From: Pseudomonas guineae
GTDB taxonomy: Bacteria > Pseudomonadota > Gammaproteobacteria > Pseudomonadales > Pseudomonadaceae
Assembly: GCF_900113745.1 (NCBI RefSeq)
Contig: NZ_FOQL01000001.1
Location: 62,001 to 126,000 of the forward strand
DNA: 64,000 bases
Reading direction: 5' to 3'
Below the pieces are notes generated by a model. It was given only the letters and a program-made list of their open reading frames with translations, did no database searches and was not told the DNA's origin. Made by a program: the position numbers and the translations under genes. Positions 1 to 9,127 of this stretch are shown here, piece after piece; position 1 is the first letter of the stretch; each line of letters begins with the position of its first letter.

Positions 1-263
1 GAAGTTCAGCTCGCAGAATTCAGAAATCGCCCCATCATTGCCAGGTTCCTGCTTGCCGAACTGATTGCAGGGGAAGCCCAACACCACCAGCCCCTGATCT
101 TTGTACTGCTGCCAAACGTTTTCCAGGCCCTTGTATTGCGGAGTGAAACCGCACTTGCTGGCGGTATTGACCACCAGTACGGCCTTACCGCCGAAATCAG
201 CCAAGGTCTTTTGCTCGCCCTTGATGGTGGTGACGGGAATATCGAAGAGTGCGTTGCTCATGC
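1..263 (-). CDS. Glutathione peroxidase (3' end cut by window)
   Basis: Thioredoxin-fold peroxidase that reduces hydroperoxides with thiols. The visible 87 N-terminal residues contain the family block with the peroxidatic cysteine (NTASKCGFTPQY) and the second family block GFPCNQFGKQEPG. An AGGA sequence 8 nt upstream selects the ATG at 263; the in-frame ATG at 272 lies directly on that ribosome site. The active residue is Cys rather than selenocysteine, as is usual in bacteria. It lies upstream-to-downstream in the same direction as msrB, another oxidative-repair gene, with about 120 bp between them. The C-terminal half is outside the window. Confidence 0.93.
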
Positions 264-384
264 GGGTCATCCTAAAAGTGGGTATGGGCAAAAACTAGCG
301 TGCAATTAAATTGCATGCAATTTAATTTGTGAAAATAAGGCCCGCTGATAGCGGGCCACAGCATCATTGTTTAGTCGCAAAAAA

Positions 385-792
385 TCAGCCGTCAGTTTTA
401 GCGACCAGCTTGAGCGATGCCGAATTGATGCAGTAACGCAGCCCTGTCGGCGCTGGTCCATCGGGGAAAACATGCCCCAAGTGGGCTTCGCATTTAGCAC
501 ATTTGACCTCAATACGGTGCATACCGTGATTGAAGTCATCCAGGCTGGTGATGGCTTCGTTGCTGACTGGCTGAAAGTAACTGGGCCAGCCGCTGCCGGA
601 GTCAAACTTGGCATCGGAGTCGAACAGCTCGGTCTGGCAGCAGGCGCAGTGGTAAATACCCGGCACTTTGCTGTCATGGTACTCGCCACTAAATGCGCGT
701 TCTGTACCGCCCAGACGGCAGACATGAAACTGCTCCTCGGAAAGCTCTTCACGCCAACTTTCTAAGGGTTTATCTAACTTATTCACAGGCAA
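385..792 (-). CDS. msrB: Peptide-methionine (R)-S-oxide reductase MsrB
   Basis: Repairs oxidised proteins by reducing the R epimer of methionine sulfoxide. The 135-residue length is normal for the single-domain form. Two CxxC pairs that bind structural zinc are visible at about residues 49/52 and 98/101, and the catalytic Cys is at about 121 in the family signature RYCINSASL. Its neighbour on the same strand is glutathione peroxidase, so the two form a small antioxidant group. Two hairpins on this strand lie just upstream (806-827 and 880-916), which may affect how much transcript reaches the gene. Confidence 0.95.
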   Translation of the reverse strand: MPVNKLDKPLESWREELSEEQFHVCRLGGTERAFSGEYHDSKVPGIYHCACCQTELFDSDAKFDSGSGWPSYFQPVSNEAITSLDDFNHGMHRIEVKCAKCEAHLGHVFPDGPAPTGLRYCINSASLKLVAKTDG

Positions 793-828
793 GTCTCCTC
801 AATAGAAAAATCGCCGGAAGCGATTTTA

Positions 829-886
829 AACGTCGCGTAGCGACGGCCAGAAGGATGGCAACCATGGATGGCACACCATAAAAAAG
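829..886. repeat. 58-bp interspersed repeat, copy 1
   Basis: This block begins with the palindrome CGTCGCGTAGCGACG and runs to CCATAAAAAAG. A block of identical length lies at 20658-20715 and agrees at roughly four positions in five, including the same palindrome with one loop change. It occupies an intergenic space both times, so it looks like a dispersed REP-type element rather than part of a gene. Confidence 0.7.
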
Positions 887-916
887 CCCGACCAGTACCT
901 TTGCCAAGGTCGGGCT
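880..916 (-). terminator. Rho-independent terminator-like hairpin upstream of msrB
   Basis: On the minus strand a 9-bp perfect stem (AGCCCGACC/GGTCGGGCT, 14-nt loop) is followed by six U. No minus-strand gene lies upstream, so it does not close a known transcript. It could act as a leader attenuator for msrB, insulate msrB from antisense transcription of alaA, or be the tail of a repeat element. Confidence 0.6.
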
Positions 917-1030
917 GCCACGTATCATTCGCCCCCAGTCTGTCACCGGCGTTACAACCTGCCAAGGCGCGTTATAGCGCAGCTTTTTGCAGGGTAATTC
1001 AGCGGCGCTTCACCATTCGGGATTACTTAC

Positions 1031-2242
1031 ATGCAGTTCAGCAAATCGAACAAGCTCGCCAACGTCTGTTATGACATCCGCGGGCCCGTGCTCAAGCACG
1101 CCAAACGCCTGGAAGAGGAAGGTCATCGCATCCTCAAGCTGAATATCGGCAACCCGGCGCCGTTCGGTTTCGAAGCACCTGAGGAAATCCTCCAGGACGT
1201 CATCCGTAATTTGCCGACGGCGCAGGGCTATAGCGACTCCAAGGGCCTGTTCAGCGCGCGTAAAGCGGTGATGCAGTACTACCAGCAAAAGCAGGTCGAA
1301 GGCGTTGGCATTGAGGACATTTACCTCGGCAACGGTGTTTCCGAGCTGATCGTAATGGCCATGCAGGCGCTCCTCAACAACGGTGATGAAGTGCTGATCC
1401 CGGCGCCCGACTACCCGCTGTGGACGGCTTCCGTAGCGCTGGCTGGCGGTAAACCGGTGCACTATCTATGCGACGAACAAGCGGGCTGGTTCCCCGACAT
1501 CGCCGACATGAAGGCTAAAATCACCCCTAACACCAAAGCCTTAGTGTTGATCAACCCGAACAACCCCACCGGCGCGGTGTATTCCAAGGAAGTGCTGCTG
1601 GACATTGTCGAACTGGCGCGCCAGCACAACCTAGTGCTGTTCTCCGACGAAATCTACGACAAAATCCTCTACGACGATGCGGTGCATATCTGTACCGCAG
1701 CGCTTGCCCCGGACGTGTTGTGCCTGACCTTTAACGGTTTGTCGAAGTCCTACCGCGTCGCTGGCTTTCGCTCCGGCTGGGTGGCAATTTCCGGGCCCAA
1801 GCACCGCGCTCAGAGCTATATCGAAGGCATCGATATCCTCGCCAACATGCGCCTGTGTGCCAACGTGCCGAGCCAGCATGCAATCCAGACAGCCCTCGGT
1901 GGCTACCAGAGCATCAATGACCTGGTGTTGCCACAAGGCCGCTTGCTGGAGCAACGTAACCGCACCTGGGAGCTGCTCAACGACATCCCCGGCGTCAGCT
2001 GCGTCAAACCCATGGGCGCTCTGTATGCCTTCCCCAAGATCGACCCAAAAGTCTGCCCCATCCACAACGATGAGAAGTTCGTCCTTGACCTGCTGCTCTC
2101 GGAAAAACTGCTGATCGTGCAGGGCACCGCTTTTAACTGGCCGTGGCCGGATCACTTTCGCGTGGTAACCCTGCCGCGTGTAGATGAGCTGGAAATGGCC
2201 ATCGGCCGCATAGGTAGCTTCCTCAAAACCTATCAACAGTAA
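1031..2242 (+). CDS. alaA: Glutamate-pyruvate aminotransferase AlaA
   Basis: Class I/II PLP-dependent aminotransferase that makes alanine from pyruvate and glutamate. The 403-residue protein shows the family landmarks in order: substrate-loop region around NIGNPAPFGF (about 38-47), NPNNPTG (about 175-181), SDEIYD (about 205-210) and the PLP-binding lysine at about 239 in LSKSYRVAGFRSGW. Length and motifs match the E. coli AlaA (YfbQ) subgroup. The ribosome site is weak (a GGGA about 8 nt before the ATG). It is followed 11 bp later by a short-chain dehydrogenase, so the two may be cotranscribed. Confidence 0.92.
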   Translation: MQFSKSNKLANVCYDIRGPVLKHAKRLEEEGHRILKLNIGNPAPFGFEAPEEILQDVIRNLPTAQGYSDSKGLFSARKAVMQYYQQKQVEGVGIEDIYLGNGVSELIVMAMQALLNNGDEVLIPAPDYPLWTASVALAGGKPVHYLCDEQAGWFPDIADMKAKITPNTKALVLINPNNPTGAVYSKEVLLDIVELARQHNLVLFSDEIYDKILYDDAVHICTAALAPDVLCLTFNGLSKSYRVAGFRSGWVAISGPKHRAQSYIEGIDILANMRLCANVPSQHAIQTALGGYQSINDLVLPQGRLLEQRNRTWELLNDIPGVSCVKPMGALYAFPKIDPKVCPIHNDEKFVLDLLLSEKLLIVQGTAFNWPWPDHFRVVTLPRVDELEMAIGRIGSFLKTYQQ

Positions 2243-2253
2243 CGGAGAGCCGC

Positions 2254-2997
2254 ATGCGCCAGAACAAACGCTACCTGCTGACCGGAGCCAGTTCTGGCAT
2301 TGGTGCCGCCCTGGCCCGTGAATTGGCGGGCAAAGGCTATGCCCTGGCTCTGGCTGCTCGCCGTGAGGACAGCCTGCACTTGTTGGCCGCGGAACTGCAG
2401 GCACGCTTTAACTGCAAGGTGCTGGTGTTGCCGCTGGATGTAACCGACTACGCCGCCTGCCAGGATGCCGTAGCCCTGGCCGCCACTGCCTTAGGCGGAT
2501 TAGACGGGATTATCGCCAACGCCGGCATTGCGCTCACCGGCAAAGCCGGCGGTGGTTACTTCGACCGCGCCAAGCGCACAGTGGAAACCAACCTGATCGG
2601 TGCTATCGCTTGTCTGGACGCCGCCTGCGCGCTGTTTCGCCAACAGGGCCACGGTCACCTGGTAGCAGTTGCCTCCGTGGCAGGTAAGCGCGGCCTGCCA
2701 CATACGGCAGCCTATTCGGCCAGCAAGGCCGGTTTGATCAGCTACATGGAAGCGACCCGCGCCGAACTGCTGGGTAAAAACATCGACACTACCTTACTGC
2801 TGCCGGGCTTTATCGACACCCCGCTGAACAGCGACATGCCCAGCCGACCTTTTCTAATTGATGTGGAGCGCGGCGCGGCGCTGATTGCGCGTCACATCGA
2901 CAAACGCAGCACCAGTGCATATGTGCCGGGTTGGCCCTGGGCGCTGCTGGGGCGTGTGCTGCCTTACCTTCCCACCTCAATAATTAGCAAATTCTGA
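2254..2997 (+). CDS. Short-chain dehydrogenase/reductase
   Basis: Classical SDR of 247 residues. The N-terminus carries the dinucleotide motif TGASSGIGAA at about 8-17, NAG at about 89-91, and the catalytic Ser/Tyr/Lys in SVAG and YSASK (about 155-159). The C-terminal 25 residues are hydrophobic and proline/tryptophan-rich, which suggests membrane contact. A GGAG sits 7 nt before the ATG. Its stop codon overlaps the start of the next ORF by one base, so the pair is translationally coupled. Substrate cannot be told from sequence. Confidence 0.85.
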   Translation: MRQNKRYLLTGASSGIGAALARELAGKGYALALAARREDSLHLLAAELQARFNCKVLVLPLDVTDYAACQDAVALAATALGGLDGIIANAGIALTGKAGGGYFDRAKRTVETNLIGAIACLDAACALFRQQGHGHLVAVASVAGKRGLPHTAAYSASKAGLISYMEATRAELLGKNIDTTLLLPGFIDTPLNSDMPSRPFLIDVERGAALIARHIDKRSTSAYVPGWPWALLGRVLPYLPTSIISKF

Positions 2998-3449
2998 TGG
3001 ACCTGCAGATCGACGACTTCTACAAGGATGCCGCCGCCGGCATGCTGACCCTTTATCAGGCGTTCCCCAGCAAGGCTGCACTGTATGTCGAAGACTTAAT
3101 CGGCCGCGAAGAGCCCGACGAGTTTGGACTGCCCACGCCACGCCATCAAAGCTGCCTGGGCGCGTTGTTGTGGCTGGCCGAAGAAGGCTATATACGCTTC
3201 GACACCACCATTGGCTATGACGCTTTGGATCAGGCGGTACTTTCCGAAAAGGGCTTTCTGCGCCTGACCCGTGGCGTGCCCCACGCCTTGCGCGAAGGCG
3301 ACGCTCTGCCGCCTAGCGTACGCCGTGTACACGCTACTTTGGCCTTTCAGCTACGTGAAGCGCTGGGGCAACGCCACGGCGAGCGCGTCGCCCGCCTCAC
3401 CCGCTTACTGTTCGAAAGCAGCCTCAGCGGCACAAGCGACATAGTTTGA
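2997..3449 (+). CDS. Conserved hypothetical protein coupled to the SDR
   Basis: A 150-residue soluble protein that I do not recognise by name. It has an acidic N-terminal half with a GREEPDEFGLPTPRHQ segment, a central region resembling a winged-helix fold (WLAEEGYIRFD, then LSEKGFLRLTRG), and a basic amphipathic C-terminal helix. The winged-helix likeness is my reading of the pattern, not a family match. The TGATG overlap with the dehydrogenase indicates coupled translation and a shared job. Confidence 0.75.
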   Translation: MDLQIDDFYKDAAAGMLTLYQAFPSKAALYVEDLIGREEPDEFGLPTPRHQSCLGALLWLAEEGYIRFDTTIGYDALDQAVLSEKGFLRLTRGVPHALREGDALPPSVRRVHATLAFQLREALGQRHGERVARLTRLLFESSLSGTSDIV

Positions 3450-3461
3450 AATAGTCGCCAG

Positions 3462-3491
3462 GTTGAACTGCTGGGGGGTGCGCCCTTATAT
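3462..3491 (+). promoter_or_regulatory. Candidate heat-shock (sigma-32) promoter of htpX
   Basis: TTGAAC at 3463-3468 is followed after 14 bp by CCCTTATAT at 3483-3491. This resembles the RpoH pattern (CTTGAA, 13-15 bp, CCCCATNT). htpX of E. coli is heat-shock controlled, which supports the reading. It lies about 105 bp before the htpX start. Confidence 0.5.
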
Positions 3492-3596
3492 AGCCGACAG
3501 AATCAAATAGCAGGCGGTTGATAAACCCGGCGAAGCTGCCAGAACAGATTTATCAGCGGCTTGACAGATATTTCCCGTGAGGAGTCTCAATACACC

Positions 3597-4469
3597 ATGA
3601 TGCGCATTATGTTGTTCCTGGCCACCAACATTGCAGTGTTGATCATCGCCAGCATCACCCTGAAACTGCTCGGGGTTGACCGCTTTACCGGCCAGAACTA
3701 CGGCAGCCTACTGGTCTTCTGCGCCGTGTTCGGCTTTGCCGGCTCTCTGATTTCGCTATTCCTGTCTAAGTGGATGGCGAAGATGAGCACCAAAACCGAA
3801 ATCATCACCCAACCGCGCACCCGTCACGAACAATGGTTACTGCAGACCGTGGAAGAGCTGTCCCGCGAAGCCGGAATTAAGATGCCGGAGGTCGGCATCT
3901 TCCCGGCCTACGAATCGAACGCCTTCGCCACCGGTTGGAACAAGAACGATGCCCTGGTTGCGGTCAGCCAAGGTCTGCTGGAGCGCTTCTCGCCCGATGA
4001 AGTTAAAGCCGTACTGGCCCACGAAATCGGTCATGTGGCCAATGGCGACATGGTCACCCTGGCGTTGATCCAGGGTGTGGTGAACACCTTTGTGATGTTT
4101 TTTGCACGGATCTTCGGCAACTTTGTCGATAAAGTGATCCTTAAAAACGAAGACGGCCCCGGTATTGGTTACTTCGTCGCCACCATCTTCGCTGAACTGG
4201 TACTCGGCATCCTGGCCAGCATCATCGTCATGTGGTTCTCACGTAAGCGCGAATTCAAGGCCGACGACGCCGGTGCCCGCCTGGCCGGTACTGGCGCCAT
4301 GATCGCCGCCCTGCAGCGCTTGCGCGCTGAGCAGGAAGTGCCCGTGAACATGCCCAACAGCATGATGGCCTTCGGCATCAACGGTGGCCTCAAGCATGGT
4401 CTCGCTGGCCTGCTGATGACCCATCCTCCGCTGGAAGACCGTATCGAAGCCCTGCGTCAGCGCGGCTGA
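3597..4469 (+). CDS. htpX: Membrane zinc metalloprotease HtpX
   Basis: Inner-membrane M48 protease that degrades misfolded membrane proteins together with FtsH. The protein has 290 residues from the ATG at 3597. Two N-terminal membrane segments (about 4-24 and 32-54) precede the zinc site HEIGH (about 140-144), followed by two more hydrophobic stretches and the downstream zinc-ligand glutamate region ending in [12 protein letters not shown] chose 3597 because the product then starts [11 protein letters not shown], the family's normal beginning; a TTG 36 bp upstream is less likely. Followed by a strong terminator. Confidence 0.95.
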   Translation: MMRIMLFLATNIAVLIIASITLKLLGVDRFTGQNYGSLLVFCAVFGFAGSLISLFLSKWMAKMSTKTEIITQPRTRHEQWLLQTVEELSREAGIKMPEVGIFPAYESNAFATGWNKNDALVAVSQGLLERFSPDEVKAVLAHEIGHVANGDMVTLALIQGVVNTFVMFFARIFGNFVDKVILKNEDGPGIGYFVATIFAELVLGILASIIVMWFSRKREFKADDAGARLAGTGAMIAALQRLRAEQEVPVNMPNSMMAFGINGGLKHGLAGLLMTHPPLEDRIEALRQRG

Positions 4470-4481
4470 GTACACCATCAA

Positions 4482-4514
4482 GAAAAAGGGCGACTTCAGA
4501 GTCGCCCTTTTTTT
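4482..4514 (+). terminator. Terminator of htpX
   Basis: An 11-bp stem (AAAGGGCGACT/AGTCGCCCTTT) with a 4-nt loop is followed by further T residues. It sits 13 bp after the htpX stop. Confidence 0.9.
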
Positions 4515-4596
4515 CGTCTGCCATCCTTGCAGGCCACCCTACGGCCATCGCCAAGTAACGCTAGAAATGCCTCACCAGGACTTTTCCGCCGCAGAT

Positions 4597-5253
4597 TTAG
4601 TTTTTATCCAAGCGATACACCCGCTCATCCAGACGCTCAAGGCCGCGCTTGAGAAATCGCCAGTTATCGCCCAACACATTGGCACTGGCCAAGTGCTGCA
4701 ACTGCCAATGAGCGGCAAACAGCCGCTGCACCTCATCATCCGCAACGGCAAAGGGTGGCCCCTCCATTTGCCCTTGGTCATAATCCAGCGTTACCAGTAG
4801 CCCCTGACAGCCCGCTGGCAAAACTTGCGTCAGGTGCGCCACATAGCGCTCGCGCATAGGCGCAGGCAATGCAATCAACGCAGCACGGTCGTAAAGGCCA
4901 ACGCAGCCGACCAACTGCTGCGCACTCAAGGCGAAGAAATCGCCACAGTAGATCTCTACGTTACCAGCCTGATAACACCTGAAAGCCCCGACCTCGCTAA
5001 CCACTGGCTGCAACTCATGCTCAGTGAAGAAGTCCTCGACTGCACGCTGCGCCAACTCAACCCCGATCACCTGATAACCCTGCGCGGCCAGCCAAGCCAA
5101 ATCCAAACTTTTGCCACACAACGGCACTAAGACGCGCGCGCCCTCGGCCAACCCCAGCGCCGGCCAGTAACGCTGTAGATACGGATTGACCTCGGCTAGG
5201 TGAAAGCCAATTTCACTACGCGACCAGCGTGTTTGCCAAAACTCTGCGTGCAT
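4597..5253 (-). CDS. tpm: Thiopurine S-methyltransferase
   Basis: SAM-dependent methyltransferase of 218 residues, the usual length of the Pseudomonas enzyme, which in this genus methylates thiopurines and is linked to selenium and tellurium volatilisation. It begins [18 protein letters not shown], a family hallmark, and carries the SAM-binding segment [13 protein letters not shown] (about 40-52) and GYQVIGVEL (about 59-67). AGGAG 7 nt upstream fixes the ATG at 5253 rather than an upstream in-frame start. It diverges from the dioxygenase gene. Confidence 0.92.
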   Translation of the reverse strand: MHAEFWQTRWSRSEIGFHLAEVNPYLQRYWPALGLAEGARVLVPLCGKSLDLAWLAAQGYQVIGVELAQRAVEDFFTEHELQPVVSEVGAFRCYQAGNVEIYCGDFFALSAQQLVGCVGLYDRAALIALPAPMRERYVAHLTQVLPAGCQGLLVTLDYDQGQMEGPPFAVADDEVQRLFAAHWQLQHLASANVLGDNWRFLKRGLERLDERVYRLDKN

Positions 5254-5423
5254 AACAACTCCTGTAAATACTCTCCGACGATCCTGCCGCAAAGCAGCAG
5301 CGAAGACCAACAATTAACGCCATGCATTAACAATCGATAAAACCGATTAATTAAGCCGGATAATTACACTTTCACACCCAAACTGACCGATGGATGATAT
5401 AGACCATCGATCAGGAGCCCGCC

Positions 5424-6194
5424 ATGTCCTTACCCAGTCTGTTTATTTCCCACGGCTCACCCATGCTCGCCCTGCAACCCGGTGCCAGTGGCCCCGCCCT
5501 CGCTTGCCTGGCTGAGCAGCTGCGCAAACCACGCGCCATTGTGGTGGTGTCAGCGCACTGGGAAAGCCGCGAACTGTGGGTTGGCAGCGCCGCCAAACCG
5601 GACACGTGGCATGACTTTCGCGGTTTTCCAGCTGAGCTTTATCAGGTGCAATACCCAGCGCCCGGCGAACCACAACTGGCCGGCGAAATCGTGACGCTGC
5701 TGGCGCGAGCCGGCCTGGCTACGCAACTCGATACCAAGCGACCGTTTGATCACGGCGCCTGGGTGCCGCTGACACTGATGTACCCACAAGCGAATATTCC
5801 CGTGGTGCAAATATCGCTGCCTAGCCAGCATGGCCCAGCCCTGCAGCGTCAGATGGGCCAGGCTCTGGCCTGCTTACGCGCACAAGATGTGCTGCTGATT
5901 GGCTCCGGTAGCATCACCCACAACCTTGGGGAACTGGACTGGCAAGCGAGCCCAGACCGCATTGAACCCTGGGCTCAAGCCTTTCGCGATTGGATCGTCG
6001 ACAAACTCACCCAACAGGATCACGCCGCTCTGGATGATTACCGCCGGCAAGCGCCCCATGCCACGCGCAACCATCCCAGTGATGAACACTTATTGCCGCT
6101 GTTTTTCGCCGCCGCTGCCGGCGAGCAGTTCAAGGTCGAACACAGCGGCTTCACCCTTGGCGTACTGGGGATGGATATTTATAGCTTTAAGTAA
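5424..6194 (+). CDS. LigB-type extradiol dioxygenase, YgiD/4,5-DOPA family
   Basis: Non-haem extradiol ring-cleavage dioxygenase related to E. coli YgiD and plant DOPA dioxygenase. The 256-residue product begins with ISHGSPM (His at about 10), has SAHWES (His at about 45), DHGAWVPL in the middle and GSGSITHNLGEL at about 155-170; these histidines are the metal and acid/base residues of the family. It is a single-gene unit between the divergent tpm gene and a bidirectional terminator. The physiological substrate in bacteria is not settled. Confidence 0.9.
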   Translation: MSLPSLFISHGSPMLALQPGASGPALACLAEQLRKPRAIVVVSAHWESRELWVGSAAKPDTWHDFRGFPAELYQVQYPAPGEPQLAGEIVTLLARAGLATQLDTKRPFDHGAWVPLTLMYPQANIPVVQISLPSQHGPALQRQMGQALACLRAQDVLLIGSGSITHNLGELDWQASPDRIEPWAQAFRDWIVDKLTQQDHAALDDYRRQAPHATRNHPSDEHLLPLFFAAAAGEQFKVEHSGFTLGVLGMDIYSFK

Positions 6195-6214
6195 GAATCT
6201 GCCTAAGACAAACA

Positions 6215-6249
6215 GCAAAAAAAAGCCCCGCACTAGGCGGGGCTTTTTT
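6215..6249. terminator. Bidirectional terminator between dioxygenase and deaD
   Basis: An 11-bp stem (AAAAGCCCCGC/GCGGGGCTTTT) with loop ACTAG has an A-run on one side and a T-run on the other, so it can end both convergent transcripts. Confidence 0.93.
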
Positions 6250-6261
6250 AATCAGCGACGA

Positions 6262-7938
6262 TTAATCTTCGCGATAGCGACGCAGCTTGAGCGGCTTACC
6301 GCCCACGCGGGTATCTTTCAGCTTGCCCAGCAGACGATCAAGACCTTCTTCCGGCAACTCGACCAGACTGAAGCTCTCGCGCACTTGAATGCGACCGATG
6401 TCTTCACGGGCCAAGTCGCCTTCATTAAGGATGGCACCGAGCAGGTTCTTCGCGGCGATACCGTCGCGCGCACCCAGCGCAGTGCGGCAACGCGCTTTGC
6501 CTTCACTCAACGGCACTGGAGCACGACGCTCACGGCTGCCTTCACGATCAGGACGCTCAGTGCGCTCGCTACGCTCACGCGGACCGCCGCTGCTTCCTGG
6601 TACTAGTGGCTGATCACGCTCAACTTCAGTCAACGTCAGCGCTTGGCCATTGGTGGCCTTGCGCAGCAGGGCTGCGGCCAGCGCACGCGGGCTGCAACCG
6701 ATGTCAGCAGTCAGACGATCAAGCAACTCACCGTGGCTGGCTTCAGCATCAGCTACCAGCGGCGCCAAGCTATTGGTAAGTTTCTTGATGCGCGCATCCA
6801 GCACCTGCTTGGCGTCTGGCAGCTTTACCTCACCGACTTTTTGACCGGTAACACGCTCAATCACTTGCAGCATGCGACGCTCACGCGGAGTGACCAGCAG
6901 CAGTGCGCGACCGGTACGACCAGCACGGCCAGTACGGCCAATACGGTGCACGTAAGATTCTGGGTCGTACGGCATGTCCACGTTCATCACGTGGGTGATG
7001 CGCGGTACGTCGAGGCCACGAGCGGCAACGTCGGTGGCAATCACGATGTCTAGGCGACCATCTTTCAGCGACTCGATTACGCGCTCACGCTGGTTCTGCG
7101 CGATGTCGCCGTTCAGCGCGGCAGCCTTGTAACCCTTGGCTTCCAGCGCAGCGGCCAGATCCAGGGTAGCTTGCTTGGTGCGCACGAAACCGATCAGTGC
7201 ATCGAACTCTTCGACTTCCAGTAGACGCAGGACAGCAGCGTGCTTCTGGTCGGCGTGAACCATCAGGTGCACCTGCTCAATGGCAGTTACGGTCTGAGTT
7301 TTAGTTTCGATCTTGACGTGCTTAGGGTCACGCAGGTGCTTTTCAGCGATGGCACGGATCGAGTGCGGCAGCGTGGCGGAGAACAACACCGTCTGACGGC
7401 TTTCCGGCATGGCCTTGAAGATCACTTCGAGGTCATCCATAAAGCCCAGCTTGAGCATTTCGTCGGCTTCGTCGAGGACCAAGTGCTGAATGGTCGACAG
7501 CACTTTCTCATCACGACGCAGGTGGTCAACCAGACGACCCGGCGTGGCCACAACAATCTGTGCACCATTACGGATGGCCTTGAGCTGCGGGCCCATCGGT
7601 GCACCGCCGTATACGGCGATAACATTAACGCCCGGCATTTGCTTGGCGTAGGTTTCAAACGCGGTGGCAACCTGCAACGCCAGTTCACGGGTCGGCGCGA
7701 GGATAAGCGCTTGTGGCTGACGCTTGGCCGGGTCGATGCGGCTGAGGATTGGCAGAGCAAAGGCCGCGGTTTTACCGGTACCGGTCTGCGCCTGGCCGAT
7801 CATGTCGTGGCCGGCAAGGATGACTGGAATTGCTTGAATCTGAATAGCCGAAGGCTCTTCATAGCCAGTGGCAATTACTGCAGCGAGAACATTGGGGTGT
7901 AGATCGAGAGCGGCGAAGCCGCCGATTTCCTGGGTCAT
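6262..7938 (-). CDS. deaD: DEAD-box ATP-dependent RNA helicase DeaD/CsdA
   Basis: RNA helicase for ribosome assembly and RNA turnover, usually important in the cold. The 558 residues hold a Q motif (about 25-38), Walker A AQTGTGKT (about 50-57), APTREL, ATPGR, DEAD at 156-159, SAT, and HRIGRTGRAGR, followed by a dimerisation region, an Arg/Glu-rich linker (about 440-470) and a C-terminal DbpA-type RNA-binding domain. GAGG 8 nt upstream supports the ATG. The long untranslated stretch upstream fits post-transcriptional or cold-responsive control. Confidence 0.95.
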   Translation of the reverse strand: MTQEIGGFAALDLHPNVLAAVIATGYEEPSAIQIQAIPVILAGHDMIGQAQTGTGKTAAFALPILSRIDPAKRQPQALILAPTRELALQVATAFETYAKQMPGVNVIAVYGGAPMGPQLKAIRNGAQIVVATPGRLVDHLRRDEKVLSTIQHLVLDEADEMLKLGFMDDLEVIFKAMPESRQTVLFSATLPHSIRAIAEKHLRDPKHVKIETKTQTVTAIEQVHLMVHADQKHAAVLRLLEVEEFDALIGFVRTKQATLDLAAALEAKGYKAAALNGDIAQNQRERVIESLKDGRLDIVIATDVAARGLDVPRITHVMNVDMPYDPESYVHRIGRTGRAGRTGRALLLVTPRERRMLQVIERVTGQKVGEVKLPDAKQVLDARIKKLTNSLAPLVADAEASHGELLDRLTADIGCSPRALAAALLRKATNGQALTLTEVERDQPLVPGSSGGPRERSERTERPDREGSRERRAPVPLSEGKARCRTALGARDGIAAKNLLGAILNEGDLAREDIGRIQVRESFSLVELPEEGLDRLLGKLKDTRVGGKPLKLRRYRED

Positions 7939-8313
7939 GGGTCTGCCTCAAGTGCATCCGCAAAGACCCATATTCCAAAGCTACGCATGCCGTGTAAGAC
8001 CCGAGAGTCACCCTGGCAGCCATGTCGGCGGGGATTTGCGAAAACGTGTAATAAATGAATCGTCAAGGATAGTCCGCAAAAAGGGACTAACTGCCAAAGT
8101 TAACCTTCGGGCGAGCTGTACTACCTGAACGTGGCCAAGAATTGACCGGCGCGCACTATACCGGAAAACCAGGCTGATGTGCCGGAATTTCCACTTAAAG
8201 ACCATAAATAAAGCCTGCGGCGTGCCATATGGCCATCCTCTGATAGCCTCAAACTGCCAAACTGTAATAGTTGCAGCGCCAACTTACTTAACCTGCGCAC
8301 AAGGACTCATGCC
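7939..8313. other. Divergent intergenic region; probable long deaD leader
   Basis: About 375 bp without a gene separate deaD from the crotonase. A TATAGT on the minus strand (8155-8160) could be the -10 of deaD and would give a leader near 210 nt, as is common for cold-shock helicase mRNAs, but no good -35 accompanies it. I see no repeat or RNA gene here. Confidence 0.4.
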
Positions 8314-9105
8314 ATGACCCAAAGCACCAGCGGCCGTGTCAGCCGTGAAAAACGTGGCCATATCATGTTGATCGGCCTGGACCGAGCGAACAAACGCAAC
8401 GCCTTCGACATGTCTATGCTCGACGATATATGCCTGGCCTACGGTGAGTTTGAACGCGACAGCGAGGCGCGAGTGGCGCTGGTATTTGCCCATGGGGAGC
8501 ACTTCACCGCTGGCCTAGACCTGGCCAATGTGGCGGCACAGTTCGCCGCCGGCTGGCAAATCCCCCAAGGCGGCTGTGATCCCTGGGGTGTCTTCGGCGG
8601 GCCACGGGTGAGCAAACCAGTGATCGTTGCCGCGCACGGTTACTGCTTTACCATCGGTATCGAGCTGATGCTGGCCTCGGACATCAACCTCTGTGCGAGC
8701 AATACCCGTTTTGCCCAGATGGAAGTGCAGCGCGGCATCTTTCCCTTTGGCGGTGCGACCCTGCGCATGCACCAAACGGCAGGCTGGGGCAACGCCATGC
8801 GCTGGTTACTCACCGGCGACGAGTTCGACGCCCACGAGGCTTATCGCCTGGGCCTGGTGCAAGAAGTTGTGGCCAGCGAAGAGTTGCTGCCCAAAGCCCT
8901 ATGGCTGGCAGAACGCATTGCTGCGCAGGCACCGCTGGGCGTGCAAGCCACCCTCGCTTCGGCTCGCCAGGCCGTGATCGAAGGTCCGGTAGCGGCGGCG
9001 GCCAGCTTGCACCCGGCTGTAACCCGACTGATGGCCAGCGAAGATGCTCAGGAAGGCGTGAGGGCCATGCTGGAGCGTCGCCCAGGCGATTTTAAAGGTC
9101 GTTAA
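8314..9105 (+). CDS. Crotonase/enoyl-CoA hydratase family protein
   Basis: Member of the crotonase superfamily (263 residues). It has the N-terminal strand with DRANKRNAFD, the oxyanion-hole segment GEHFTAGLDL (about 62-71), a second CoA-pocket block around AAHGYCFTIGIELMLASDI (about 108-126) and EVQRGIFPFGG (about 136-146). The C-terminus ends RRPGDFKGR, typical for short-chain enoyl-CoA hydratases. AAGGA 9 nt upstream marks the ATG. It stands alone, so the acyl-CoA substrate is unknown. Confidence 0.87.
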   Translation: MTQSTSGRVSREKRGHIMLIGLDRANKRNAFDMSMLDDICLAYGEFERDSEARVALVFAHGEHFTAGLDLANVAAQFAAGWQIPQGGCDPWGVFGGPRVSKPVIVAAHGYCFTIGIELMLASDINLCASNTRFAQMEVQRGIFPFGGATLRMHQTAGWGNAMRWLLTGDEFDAHEAYRLGLVQEVVASEELLPKALWLAERIAAQAPLGVQATLASARQAVIEGPVAAAASLHPAVTRLMASEDAQEGVRAMLERRPGDFKGR

Positions 9106-9127
9106 GCCGAACAGTCCGGCGCTCTAA

